Part shown: piece by piece, positions 7,951 through 14,123 of the stretch | Position numbering within the stretch: the stretch's first letter is position 1 | How the letters are laid out: the number at the start of each line of letters is the position of its first letter | Notes under the pieces: generated by a model | The model's database searches: none | What the model was told of the DNA's origin: nothing | What the model saw: the letters and a program-made list of their open reading frames with translations, nothing else | Assembly (NCBI GenBank): GCA_050954865.1 | Contig: JBPBQN010000018.1 | Span: forward strand, 1-15,271 | Length of the DNA: 15,271 bases | From: Mucilaginibacter_A sp050954865 | Lineage (GTDB): Bacteria > Bacteroidota > Bacteroidia > Sphingobacteriales > Sphingobacteriaceae | Direction: 5' to 3' | Position numbers and translations under genes: made by a program

Positions 7951-7986
7951 CAGAAACAATTAACCGGTTTTTGCTTTTTGTTGCTA

Positions 7987-8649
7987 ATGAAACTTCCTTT
8001 TGATCTTGATACCGTTTTGGCGCGAATAGAAAAAGCCGTTGCCGCTTACCCAAAAGCTGCCATGTTTGATTTGTACGAACGCGGTTACAACACTTTGTTT
8101 GAGCAGCTGATTTCCTGCATCATTTCGGTACGTACATTGGATGAAACTACAATTCCGGTTTCGTTGAAATTATTTGCCCAGGCCAGAACTCCGGAAGCGA
8201 TGCTTCTTTTACCACATGAAAATTTGGTTCAGTTGTTATTGGGCAGCACTTTCCCCGGACAAAAAGCAGATACGATTTCAGGCATTTCAAAAATTGCCGT
8301 GGAGCAATACAATGGAAACTTGCCCGCAACTTTTGAAGGTTTAACAGCTCTAAAAGGTGTTGGACCGAAATGTGCCAATTTAGCTTTAGGTGTTGCCGCA
8401 AAGTTACCGGGAATTAGTGTAGATATTCATGTACACCGCGTGGTTAACCGCTGGGGAATTACCAAAACCGCACAACCAGAGCAAACCATGATTTTCCTGC
8501 AAAAAAATATTCCGCAGGAAAAATGGATAGATATTAACCGTTTGCTGATGCCTTTTGGTAAGCATATTTGTACTGGTAGTTTGCCGCATTGTTCAACTTG
8601 TCCGGTTTTGGAGTATTGTGAACAGGTTGGCGTGACGAAGCATCGGTAG
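7987..8649 (+). CDS. nth: endonuclease III-like DNA glycosylase/AP lyase
   Basis: A 220-residue HhH-GPD DNA repair enzyme that removes oxidised pyrimidines and nicks abasic sites. The helix-hairpin-helix is LKGVGPKCAN (122-131), with catalytic lysine K128, and the catalytic aspartate is D146 in VDIHVHRVVNR. The [4Fe-4S] loop is complete: C195-X6-C202-X2-C205-X5-C211. The segment usually written LLSAQATD reads IISVRTLDE here (45-53), so the conserved Gln is Arg49; related divergent Nth groups carry SxRTxDE, so lesion preference may differ from E. coli Nth. In-frame TTG codons occur at 7978 and 7981, but I chose the ATG at 7987 because family proteins start at about this point. Confidence 0.9.
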   Translation: MKLPFDLDTVLARIEKAVAAYPKAAMFDLYERGYNTLFEQLISCIISVRTLDETTIPVSLKLFAQARTPEAMLLLPHENLVQLLLGSTFPGQKADTISGISKIAVEQYNGNLPATFEGLTALKGVGPKCANLALGVAAKLPGISVDIHVHRVVNRWGITKTAQPEQTMIFLQKNIPQEKWIDINRLLMPFGKHICTGSLPHCSTCPVLEYCEQVGVTKHR

Positions 8650-8686
8650 ATTTTATGGTGGATTTGGTTACAATACAAATTATGCG

Positions 8687-8794
8687 CTTTGTCATTCCGA
8701 CGATAGGAGGGATCTTATTAAAGCGAAATAATTTATGCCGATAAAAGAAGTATTGATTTGAATATGATTTCTCCCTTTGGTCGAAATGACAAAG
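8687..8794. repeat. REP-like imperfect inverted repeat
   Basis: The left arm begins CTTTGTCATTCCGACGATAG and the right arm, read on the minus strand, begins CTTTGTCATTTCGACCAAAG. Each arm continues with a similar GGGA-rich segment ending in ATC. The arms are about 30 bp with a few mismatches and one indel, separated by about 50 bp. The sequence type (GTCATTTCGACC..GGGAG) is familiar as a dispersed repeat in Bacteroidetes genomes. Translation of its minus strand gives a CHFDQREK string, often seen in spurious ORFs of this phylum. The dispersed TAAAAGAAG motif lies in the loop. Confidence 0.65.
8737..8755 (+). repeat. dispersed motif copy in the loop of the REP-like element
   Basis: Reads GCCGATAAAAGAAGTATTG and is preceded by TTTAT, as is the copy at 5311. 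It lies about 90 bp beyond the nth stop. Confidence 0.8.
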
Positions 8795-8830
8795 GGCCAG
8801 ATTCAGAATTGTAATTCTGAATCTGGCCCT
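8793..8830. repeat. perfect 18-bp-arm palindrome
   Basis: AGGGCCAGATTCAGAATT at 8793-8810 is repeated exactly in inverted form at 8813-8830, with only GT between. There is no T tract on either strand, so it is not a canonical intrinsic terminator, though it lies between convergent genes (nth and the JmjC gene) and could stop both transcripts. Confidence 0.8.
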
Positions 8831-8832
8831 AA

Positions 8833-8858
8833 ATAACAATTATTATAATAATTGTTAT
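8833..8858. repeat. perfect 26-bp AT-rich palindrome
   Basis: ATAACAATTATTA is followed directly by its exact reverse complement TAATAATTGTTAT. It begins 2 bp after the preceding palindrome ends. Confidence 0.75.
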
Positions 8859-8860
8859 GA

Positions 8861-8889
8861 TGTTATGTCGAAACAAGTTCGGCATAACA
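8861..8889. repeat. hairpin with 12-bp arms
   Basis: TGTTATGTCGAA (8861-8872) pairs with TTCGGCATAACA (8878-8889) with one G-T type mismatch and a 5-nt loop. It is the third stem in a row and lies 12 bp beyond the stop of the minus-strand JmjC gene. On the plus strand it is followed by an A run. Confidence 0.6.
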
Positions 8890-8900
8890 AAAAACAGTTA

Positions 8901-9782
8901 TTATCTCGGGCTTCCTGCTGCCAGTGCTTGTTCTGCCCATTTTACAGCCAGTTCCTCGCGAAATTTGGCATATGGTGCTTTCAAAGCCATTTTTAAAACG
9001 CTGTCTACGCCACCTTTTACAGCTAAATTGCACAAGCTGGCCACTTTCCGGCTGATGGAAGCATCCCAAGCGCGCAAGCTCAATGAGTAAGAACCATCCA
9101 GATATTTCATCCAGTGCCAGTAACCGGTTGGCATAAATAAAGTGTCTCCATGTTCCAGAAAAACTTCCTGACCTTCCACACCTTTTAAAGCCGGGAATTT
9201 GTTAAAATCCGGGTTTGCTACATCATAATCCTCCAAAGCATAAGTAGCATTCGGAATGCAATATAAACGGCGTTTCCATTTGTTTTCAAACAAAATTACA
9301 TGCTTGCGGCCGCCAAAATGCGTATGGAAAATGTGCGGCAAATCAATATCGTAATGCAGGAAAGTAACCGAATTTGATCCGCCAAAAAACATGGCTGGCA
9401 TGCTTTCTAAAAATCCGCCCATCAAATCTTTCGGCAAAACAATATCATTTAGCAGTTGCGGTGCCTGTTTAAAAATGTTGAAAAAGAAAATGCGCAGTTC
9501 TGTTGGCTGCGTTTTGATCATATCGATATAATCTGCAAACTTCATTTCAGCCGCAGCAGCATTAATTGGTTTGGAAGGATCAGCTTTAGAATTATCATAA
9601 AGCGGAACCATTTTATCGCCCACAGCTGCTTTCATGTATTCCGGTGTCCACTTTTCTCGGGCTGGCCAATCTTCAGTCAATCCTTTGATTACTAAAGGCT
9701 TGCGTTTGGCAAGGTATTCTTTTTGAAAAGTTATCGGATCAATTGTATCAACCGTATCAACCGGTTTAAGTATAAAACTCAT
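8901..9782 (-). CDS. JmjC/cupin-8 Fe(II)/2-oxoglutarate oxygenase, paralogue 1
   Basis: A 293-residue cupin-like (cupin_8/JmjC) protein related to the FIH/JMJD5 hydroxylase group. The iron facial triad is visible: H143-Y-D145 in FLHYDID and H223 in PTGYWHWMKYLDGS. K160 in GRKHVILF and T140 are plausible 2-oxoglutarate contacts. The N-terminal segment KRKPLVIKGLTEDWPA (26-41) is typical of the family. Such enzymes hydroxylate protein side chains or small molecules; the substrate is unknown. It lies downstream of a paralogue of the same length with well over half the residues identical by eye, including both metal motifs, which points to a tandem duplication. The start is ATG at 9782, just after an 11-bp inverted repeat arm. 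Confidence 0.87.
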   Translation of the reverse strand: MSFILKPVDTVDTIDPITFQKEYLAKRKPLVIKGLTEDWPAREKWTPEYMKAAVGDKMVPLYDNSKADPSKPINAAAAEMKFADYIDMIKTQPTELRIFFFNIFKQAPQLLNDIVLPKDLMGGFLESMPAMFFGGSNSVTFLHYDIDLPHIFHTHFGGRKHVILFENKWKRRLYCIPNATYALEDYDVANPDFNKFPALKGVEGQEVFLEHGDTLFMPTGYWHWMKYLDGSYSLSLRAWDASISRKVASLCNLAVKGGVDSVLKMALKAPYAKFREELAVKWAEQALAAGSPR

Positions 9783-9785
9783 TAT

Positions 9786-9844
9786 TATCAGGTTAAGGTG
9801 CTGCTAAAGTGTGGGTAAATTTAGCCAATAAATTTAACCTGATA
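9786..9844. repeat. 11-bp inverted repeat before the JmjC paralogue 1 start
   Basis: TATCAGGTTAA (9786-9796) and TTAACCTGATA (9834-9844) are exact inverted copies 37 bp apart. One arm ends 3 bp from the start codon and the other runs into a copy of the dispersed motif. It could be a regulator site or a leader hairpin that hides the start. Confidence 0.55.
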
Positions 9845-9855
9845 AAAGAAGTATG
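9838..9855 (+). repeat. dispersed motif copy between the JmjC paralogues
   Basis: Reads CCTGATAAAAGAAGTATG, about 40 bp past the stop of JmjC paralogue 2 (9896). Confidence 0.7.
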
Positions 9856-9895
9856 TGCAATTTGGTTATACAAATCAATTATTACAAAGCAACGA

Positions 9896-10777
9896 TTATT
9901 GCGGCTGATGCTCGGCCAAAGCTTTTTCGGCACGTTCAATCGCGGTTTGCTCTTTCCAATCCATGTATTTAGTTTTGAACCTCGCTTTCATCAGATTATC
10001 AAACTTCCGCTGAATAGTTAAATTGTACAAGCTTTTTGCTTTGATAGCCCAGGATTTGTCCCATGCACGCAGCGAAATAGAAAAAGAACCATCCAGATAT
10101 TTCATCCAATGCCAGTAACCGGTTGGCATAAACAACGTTTCGCCATGCTCTAAAACGGTTTCCTGGCCTTCAATTCCATCCAAAGCCGGGAATTTTTCAA
10201 AATCCGGATGTTCCACATCATAATCTTCCAGTGCATAAGTAGCAAGCGGAAGTGCGTACAAACGTTCTTTCCATTTATAATCAAACAAAATTACATGCTT
10301 GCGACCGTTAAAATGCGTATGGAAAATATGCGCCAGATCAATATCATAATGCAGAAATGTAACCGAACCTTTTCCGCCAAAAAACATGTTCGGATATTTA
10401 TCTAAAAAACCGCCTATTAAATCCGTTGGTGATCGGTAATCTTCCAGCAGTTTTGGTGCTTCTTTTATCGGGTCAAATAAAAAAATGCGTAAATCGGTGG
10501 GTTTGTTTTGGATCAAATCAATGTAATCACCAAACTTCATTTCGGCAGCAGAAGCGTTAATTGGTTTTGTGGGATCAGCTTTGGCACTGTCGTAAAGTGG
10601 AACGATTTTATCGCCCACAACTTCTTTTAAATATTCGAAAGTCCATTTTTGCAAAGCAGGCCAGGTTTCGGTTGCTTGCTTGATAACTAAAGGTTTGCGC
10701 GGAATAAGATAATTGTTAATAAAATCATCTTTATTAATATGATCTACACGATCTATTTGAGAGAGTTTAAAGCCCAT
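9896..10777 (-). CDS. JmjC/cupin-8 Fe(II)/2-oxoglutarate oxygenase, paralogue 2
   Basis: The frame is open from 10822, but I place the start at the ATG at 10777 because the protein then begins MGFKLSQIDRVDHI. This aligns with the first residues of paralogue 1 (MSFILKPVDTVDTI) and gives the same 293-residue length. The triad is conserved: FLHYDID with H143 and D145, and H223 in PTGYWHWMKYLDGS. GRKHVILF, ALEDYDV and FMPTGYWHW are shared almost letter for letter, while the N-terminal and C-terminal thirds have diverged. It is a likely protein or small-molecule hydroxylase with unknown substrate. The dispersed motif is embedded in its frame at 10459-10467 (IKEAP, where paralogue 1 has FKQAP without the motif). 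Confidence 0.87.
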   Translation of the reverse strand: MGFKLSQIDRVDHINKDDFINNYLIPRKPLVIKQATETWPALQKWTFEYLKEVVGDKIVPLYDSAKADPTKPINASAAEMKFGDYIDLIQNKPTDLRIFLFDPIKEAPKLLEDYRSPTDLIGGFLDKYPNMFFGGKGSVTFLHYDIDLAHIFHTHFNGRKHVILFDYKWKERLYALPLATYALEDYDVEHPDFEKFPALDGIEGQETVLEHGETLFMPTGYWHWMKYLDGSFSISLRAWDKSWAIKAKSLYNLTIQRKFDNLMKARFKTKYMDWKEQTAIERAEKALAEHQPQ

Positions 10778-10828
10778 TTTCTTAACTTTATTTTTACGCT
10801 GCAAAGATTGTACAAAACCCACTTTTTA

Positions 10829-10842
10829 AATGTTTAAACATT
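10829..10842. promoter_or_regulatory. 14-bp perfect palindrome upstream of JmjC paralogue 2
   Basis: AATGTTTAAACATT is a perfect palindrome about 52 bp before the start of JmjC paralogue 2, in the promoter region of the oxygenase pair. It is a candidate operator for a dimeric regulator, but with this AT content chance is possible. Confidence 0.35.
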
Positions 10843-10855
10843 ATTTTTTGAAAAT

Positions 10856-10880
10856 ATGCTGACAAAAGAAAACTCAGCAT
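10856..10880 (-). terminator. possible weak terminator after hemW
   Basis: ATGCTGA and TCAGCAT form a 7-bp stem with an 11-nt loop, 32 bp past the hemW stop, followed on the minus strand by ATTTTC. The stem is short and the T tract poor, so this is tentative. The loop holds AAAAGAAAA, a degraded look-alike of the dispersed motif. Confidence 0.35.
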
Positions 10881-10911
10881 AAAGCCTGCTAAAGTATCAG
10901 AATAAAAGATT

Positions 10912-12033
10912 TTACAAAAAAAGCTGTGCCGCAATATAATCCGCATATAATTTTCCTTCGCGGCTTAAAGTTAAAAGCTGATTGTTTTGGATAAGCCAGT
11001 TTTTAGCGAGAAACGGACGCGCTTCTTTTAGTATTTCTGCAGAAGCCTGAATACCCAACTGATTGGCCTGATCCAGATTTAATCCTTTGCAGGTACGAAG
11101 CGAAGTCATGATATATTCATTCACCCGGTTTTGAGTTGATAAAATTTCCAGCGTAAAAGGAATTTGATTTTGATTGAGCGCAATTAAATATTGCTGATTA
11201 TTTGCCACATTCCATTGCCGTGTTTCGCCGTTAAAAGAATGCGCAGACGGACCGATTCCCAAATATTTTACACCTTCCCAGTAATTAGAATTGTGGCGCG
11301 AATGGTTTCCAGGCAAAGAAAAATTTGAAATTTCATAGTGCTCAAAACCATTATTTTCGGCCTGATCCATCAAAAACTCAAACTGCATTGCGCTTTGTTC
11401 ATCGTTCATGGCGGGCTGCTTTTTTTTGCTGATAAAAGAAGCAAGTGCCGTTTGCGGTTCCACCGTCATGCTGTATGCAGAAAGATGCGGAATTTTCAGT
11501 TCAAAAAACTGCTCTAAATTGTATTGCCATTTGGTTTGCGTAAGCAGCGGATAACCATAAATCAGATCAATGGTAATGTTTTCAAATCCCTGATCCTGTG
11601 CTGTTTTTATCGAGGTAAAAGCTTCAACGGCATTATGCGCGCGGTTCATCCAAACCAAATCTTCCTCAAAAAAAGACTGCACGCCAATGCTGAAACGGTT
11701 GATTGGTGTTTGTTTGAGGGCGAAGATTTTCTGCGGAAAGAGATCATCCGGATTAGCTTCCAACGTAATTTCTGCATCTGCTTTTACGGAGAAATTTGTA
11801 AAAACCACTTCCAGCAAAGCATTGATTTCCGAAGTTTCCAACACAGAAGGTGTTCCGCCGCCAAAGTAAATTGTTTCTATCGTTTCGCCTTGCAGATACT
11901 GTTTTTGCAGAATGATTTCCTGCTGCAAAGCCTGTAAAATTTCAGTTTTATATTTAAACGAGTTGCTGAAATGAAAATCGCAGTAATGGCAGGCGCGTCT
12001 GCAAAAAGGAATGTGGATGTAGATACCGGCCAA
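10912..12033 (-). CDS. hemW: HemW-type radical SAM heme chaperone
   Basis: A 373-residue radical SAM protein. The cluster motif is C11-x3-C15-x2-C18 followed by DF (FCRRACHYCDF). Coproporphyrinogen dehydrogenase HemN has a further Cys at this last position, so the Phe marks HemW, which inserts heme rather than oxidising coproporphyrinogen. GGGTPS, ITLEANPD, FSIGVQSF, DLIYGYP and a C-terminal HemN_C-like region are all present. The start is a TTG at 12033, giving MAGIYIHIPFC, exactly where the family begins; no ATG exists just upstream in frame. A TACTTTTG promoter element lies about 30 bp upstream and supports this start. Two dispersed motif copies are inside the frame (11022, 11433). Confidence 0.9.
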   Translation of the reverse strand: MAGIYIHIPFCRRACHYCDFHFSNSFKYKTEILQALQQEIILQKQYLQGETIETIYFGGGTPSVLETSEINALLEVVFTNFSVKADAEITLEANPDDLFPQKIFALKQTPINRFSIGVQSFFEEDLVWMNRAHNAVEAFTSIKTAQDQGFENITIDLIYGYPLLTQTKWQYNLEQFFELKIPHLSAYSMTVEPQTALASFISKKKQPAMNDEQSAMQFEFLMDQAENNGFEHYEISNFSLPGNHSRHNSNYWEGVKYLGIGPSAHSFNGETRQWNVANNQQYLIALNQNQIPFTLEILSTQNRVNEYIMTSLRTCKGLNLDQANQLGIQASAEILKEARPFLAKNWLIQNNQLLTLSREGKLYADYIAAQLFL

Positions 12034-12061
12034 ATCGAAATACTTAAATTTAAATAACCTA

Positions 12062-12090
12062 CAAAAGTATTCATAATATTAATTAGGAAA
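12062..12090 (-). promoter_or_regulatory. putative Bacteroidetes promoter for hemW
   Basis: On the minus strand TACTTTTG (12069-12062) matches the -7 consensus TAnnTTTG exactly, with TTTC (12090-12087) 17 bp upstream where TTTG is expected at -33. The predicted transcript would start near 12056, about 23 nt before the TTG start. Confidence 0.5.
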
Positions 12091-12444
12091 GGATTAATCA
12101 GTGATGAACTTTACTTTAACTCTTGATAAATAAAACTTTTTCTTTTGCGGATCGCTGTTGTTAAAATATGATAATATATATAATATTTGTGCGGTTGTAA
12201 AAAAGCTTGTCTCAAAAGAGCTTTTTCCAAATTGGTAACAATTTCAACATATTTATAAATCTTAACTGTAATAGAAGTAAGATCATCGTAAATTCAAACC
12301 AAATTAAACTCTTGTCTAAGATTAACTCTGGTAAAGTTTTATGCACAGTTTCAGAACAGCTAAATTTGTATCTTTTTACGAAATATTTTCTGAATGTATG
12401 ATGTTAAATTTAATTAAAAGTAAACTAAATTGTAATTGATTATC

Positions 12445-12476
12445 AATAAGTTAACTTATTTTAAGTTTTATATTTG
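12445..12476 (+). promoter_or_regulatory. palindrome plus -7 element upstream of the glycosyltransferase
   Basis: AATAAGTTAACTTATT (12445-12460) is a perfect 16-bp palindrome, and TATATTTG (12469-12476) matches the TAnnTTTG -7 consensus. No clear TTTG -33 element is present; the palindrome occupies that place. A regulator bound there would act on this promoter. Confidence 0.4.
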
Positions 12477-12525
12477 CCTAACCTTAACTTATAATATGAC
12501 GTAATAAACTGCAATAAAAAAGGTA

Positions 12526-12573
12526 TTGACTGGTTAATGGTAAAGTAAAACCATGCTGTTTTTAGCCAGTCAA
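12526..12573 (+). promoter_or_regulatory. nested hairpin in the glycosyltransferase leader
   Basis: An outer stem TTGACTGG/CCAGTCAA (12526-12533 with 12566-12573) encloses an inner stem ATGGT/ACCAT (12537-12541 with 12550-12554). It ends 29 bp before the ATG and would fold in the mRNA leader if transcription starts at the upstream -7 element. There is no match to a riboswitch I know. Confidence 0.5.
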
Positions 12574-12602
12574 AAACAAAACAAGTAATAAAAGCGGGCT
12601 TT

Positions 12603-13598
12603 ATGCAGATATTAATTTTTACTACAGTTTTTTTCCCTCTACGGGGCGGAATCGAGAACTTAACGCTTAATTTATGCAGAGAATTTATTGATAAAGGCCA
12701 CGAGGTTAAGGTAATTGCTTACCAAAAACAAAGGGAAGTATTGCCTGATATTGATGTTTACTATGCACCGGGATTCACTAAAACGCTGGAGTTATTTTCG
12801 TGGTGCAAAGTATATTATATGCCAAATATATCTTTAAGAGGTATCTGGCCGTTGTTGCTTAGTCCGCGTAAAAGGTGGATTATTTCGCAAAATGATTTCT
12901 CGCTCACCAATAAAAAAAATCTGCTTTCGTTTATCAAATTATTTTTGATCAAATTTTCTTCAGAAAACATTTCAGTTAGCAAAAGTGTGGCCACTTCGCT
13001 GGGCACGCCATCCGAAATTATTTACAATTGTTATGATGATACCGCTTTCAAAACAAACCCGAAATCAGAACGCGTGCTTGATTTTGTTTTTGTAGGAAGA
13101 TTGGTTACACAAAAAGGCTGTGATACATTGATCAGGGCTTGTTATGATTTAAATTTGCCGTTTAAACTAACCATTGTGGGCGACGGGCCGGAAATGAACC
13201 GCCTAAAAACCATGGCCGAACAATTAGAGCTGACCGAACATATTACTTTTACCGGAACGCTGAAAAGTAACGAAATTGTGGAAGTTTTAAATCAGCATAA
13301 GGTACTGGTAATTCCTTCAAACGGTAAAGAAGGTTTTGGTATTGTAGCTCTAGAAGGTTTGGCCTGTGGATGCCGTATAATTGCCTCAGATTCTGGTGGT
13401 TTGGCAGAAGCGGTAGGCGATTTTGGAAAATTGTTTCAGCCCGGTGATGTGCATGCATTAAATGGCCTGCTAAAAGAAGCATTGCTGAATATTAACCAGC
13501 CCAATTATCAGCCCGAAGAACTTGAAGTTTATTTGGATAATTACAAAACCCATATTGTTGCCCAAAAATATCTGTCGGTTTTTGAAAGTGCTGCTTAA
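12603..13598 (+). CDS. GT4-family glycosyltransferase
   Basis: A 331-residue GT-B glycosyltransferase, somewhat shorter than the usual 360-400 of family GT4 because the N-terminal domain is compact. The N-terminal acceptor domain begins FTTVFFPLRGGIENL, with the glycine-rich GG loop at 15-16. The C-terminal domain has FVGRLVTQKG (163-172; R166 and K171 are the likely diphosphate contacts), VGDGPE (192-197) and the EX7E motif E243-GFGIVAL-E251, which binds the nucleotide sugar. It probably adds a sugar to a lipid, polysaccharide or surface glycan on the cytoplasmic face of the membrane; donor and acceptor are unknown. It stands alone, downstream of a long regulatory region, rather than in a polysaccharide cluster. 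Confidence 0.88.
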   Translation: MQILIFTTVFFPLRGGIENLTLNLCREFIDKGHEVKVIAYQKQREVLPDIDVYYAPGFTKTLELFSWCKVYYMPNISLRGIWPLLLSPRKRWIISQNDFSLTNKKNLLSFIKLFLIKFSSENISVSKSVATSLGTPSEIIYNCYDDTAFKTNPKSERVLDFVFVGRLVTQKGCDTLIRACYDLNLPFKLTIVGDGPEMNRLKTMAEQLELTEHITFTGTLKSNEIVEVLNQHKVLVIPSNGKEGFGIVALEGLACGCRIIASDSGGLAEAVGDFGKLFQPGDVHALNGLLKEALLNINQPNYQPEELEVYLDNYKTHIVAQKYLSVFESAA

Positions 13599-13611
13599 AT
13601 CGCCCCAAATT

Positions 13612-13857
13612 TTACCTATTAAAAGAAGTATTCCTGCTATTAAAGTTTGCAGGTAAAAAGATAGATTGATTGGCAACCTGATCACCAATATCTAGCTTTA
13701 AAGCATCTGTTTTATTGGTAAAATAGATGATTCCTTCCACCCGATCCATATTTTGATCGATCAGTTTTACAAATCCAACCCAAAAAGTTAAACCAAAAAT
13801 TTCGGTACAAATAATCTGTTCAACTTCCAAAACGGTGCAATGTTGATTTATATTCAT
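13612..13857 (-). CDS. small hypothetical protein, family not recognised
   Basis: The open frame runs from 13938 (TTG) to 13612, but the first ATG is at 13857 and gives 81 residues starting MNINQHCTVLEVEQIICTEI. I recognise no family. The central part (QIICTEIFGLTFWVGFVKLI, then EGIIYFTNKTDALKLDIGDQV) alternates hydrophobic and polar residues like a small beta-rich protein and does not look like random AT-rich translation, which is why I list it. With the TTG start it would have 108 residues; a GGAG lies upstream but 17 bp from that TTG, too far to help. The last residues come from the dispersed motif. It converges with the glycosyltransferase and is divergent to the glycoside hydrolase remnant. 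Confidence 0.45.
   Translation of the reverse strand: MNINQHCTVLEVEQIICTEIFGLTFWVGFVKLIDQNMDRVEGIIYFTNKTDALKLDIGDQVANQSIFLPANFNSRNTSFNR
13616..13632 (+). repeat. dispersed motif copy after the glycosyltransferase
   Basis: Reads CTATTAAAAGAAGTATT, about 18 bp past the glycosyltransferase stop. It also overlaps the 3' end of the doubtful minus-strand ORF, supplying residues near NTSFNR. Confidence 0.7.
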
Positions 13858-14025
13858 GGTTACGTTTTTAAATTGATTTGGACTGATCTGTTGCAATTGG
13901 TTTATTTTATACGTAATATATTTGATCGGGTTAAACAATTTTCGTTTTTGATAACAACTCCTTTCGATATCTCAAATAAGATTAATATTGGGTAAAAAAA
14001 CGTTATAAATTATAGTGTTCTGTGT

Positions 14026-14055
14026 GTTGAATTAAGTTTAATGCTGATAGCTTTG
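14026..14055 (+). promoter_or_regulatory. Bacteroidetes-type promoter of the glycoside hydrolase remnant
   Basis: GTTG (14026-14029) and TAGCTTTG (14048-14055) are 18 bp apart, close to the consensus TTTG-N19-TAnnTTTG of the Bacteroidetes primary sigma factor. The predicted start of transcription is near 14061, 63 nt before the ATG at 14124. This is the best promoter match in the window. Confidence 0.6.
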
Positions 14056-14073
14056 CCTGATATTATAACCGGG

Positions 14074-14092
14074 CTTATACTTCTTTTATCAC
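14074..14092 (-). repeat. dispersed motif copy in the leader of the hydrolase remnant
   Basis: The minus strand reads GTGATAAAAGAAGTATAAG. It is the only intergenic copy that is not at a gene 3' end; it lies between the promoter and the start codon. Confidence 0.7.
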
Positions 14093-14123
14093 ACAAAATT
14101 CTACAAGCAGATATTCGTTGTTC

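Larger units (their letters stand above)
12034..12602. other. 569-bp gene-free, AT-rich intergenic stretch
   Basis: This divergent region between hemW (minus) and the glycosyltransferase (plus) is markedly richer in A and T than its neighbours and has no copy of the dispersed motif. It holds the hemW promoter at its left end and, at its right end, a 16-bp palindrome, a TATATTTG element and a nested hairpin. Between about 12100 and 12440 I see nothing convincing: no tRNA, no conserved RNA and only a low-complexity ORF (12207-12401) rejected below. Excess AT and length suggest an acquired or decayed segment, or a long regulatory region. Confidence 0.6.

Noticed and set aside
7978..7986. TTG codons as starts of nth
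   Set aside because: The ATG three codons later fits the family start and needs no rare initiation codon.
8534..8839. Minus-strand ORF of 101 codons containing CHFDQREK
   Set aside because: It is the translation of the REP-like repeat and of the antisense of nth; such strings recur as spurious ORFs in Bacteroidetes.
8901..10777. Tandem JmjC genes as an assembly duplication
   Set aside because: The two copies differ at many residues and in spacer sequence, so they are true diverged paralogues.
10778..10822. N-terminal extension of JmjC paralogue 2 to the upstream ATG
   Set aside because: The extra 15 residues have no counterpart in paralogue 1, and the downstream ATG gives equal length and an aligned start.
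12207..12401. Plus-strand ORF of 64 codons in the AT-rich gap
   Set aside because: Composition is dominated by N, I, F and K as expected for random AT-rich DNA; there is no family feature, no promoter and no ribosome-binding sequence.
791..14092. The repeated 9-mer as a CRISPR array, Chi or KOPS site
   Set aside because: Copies are kilobases apart and not regularly spaced, and both strands are used equally, which does not fit an array or strand-polar recombination and segregation motifs.
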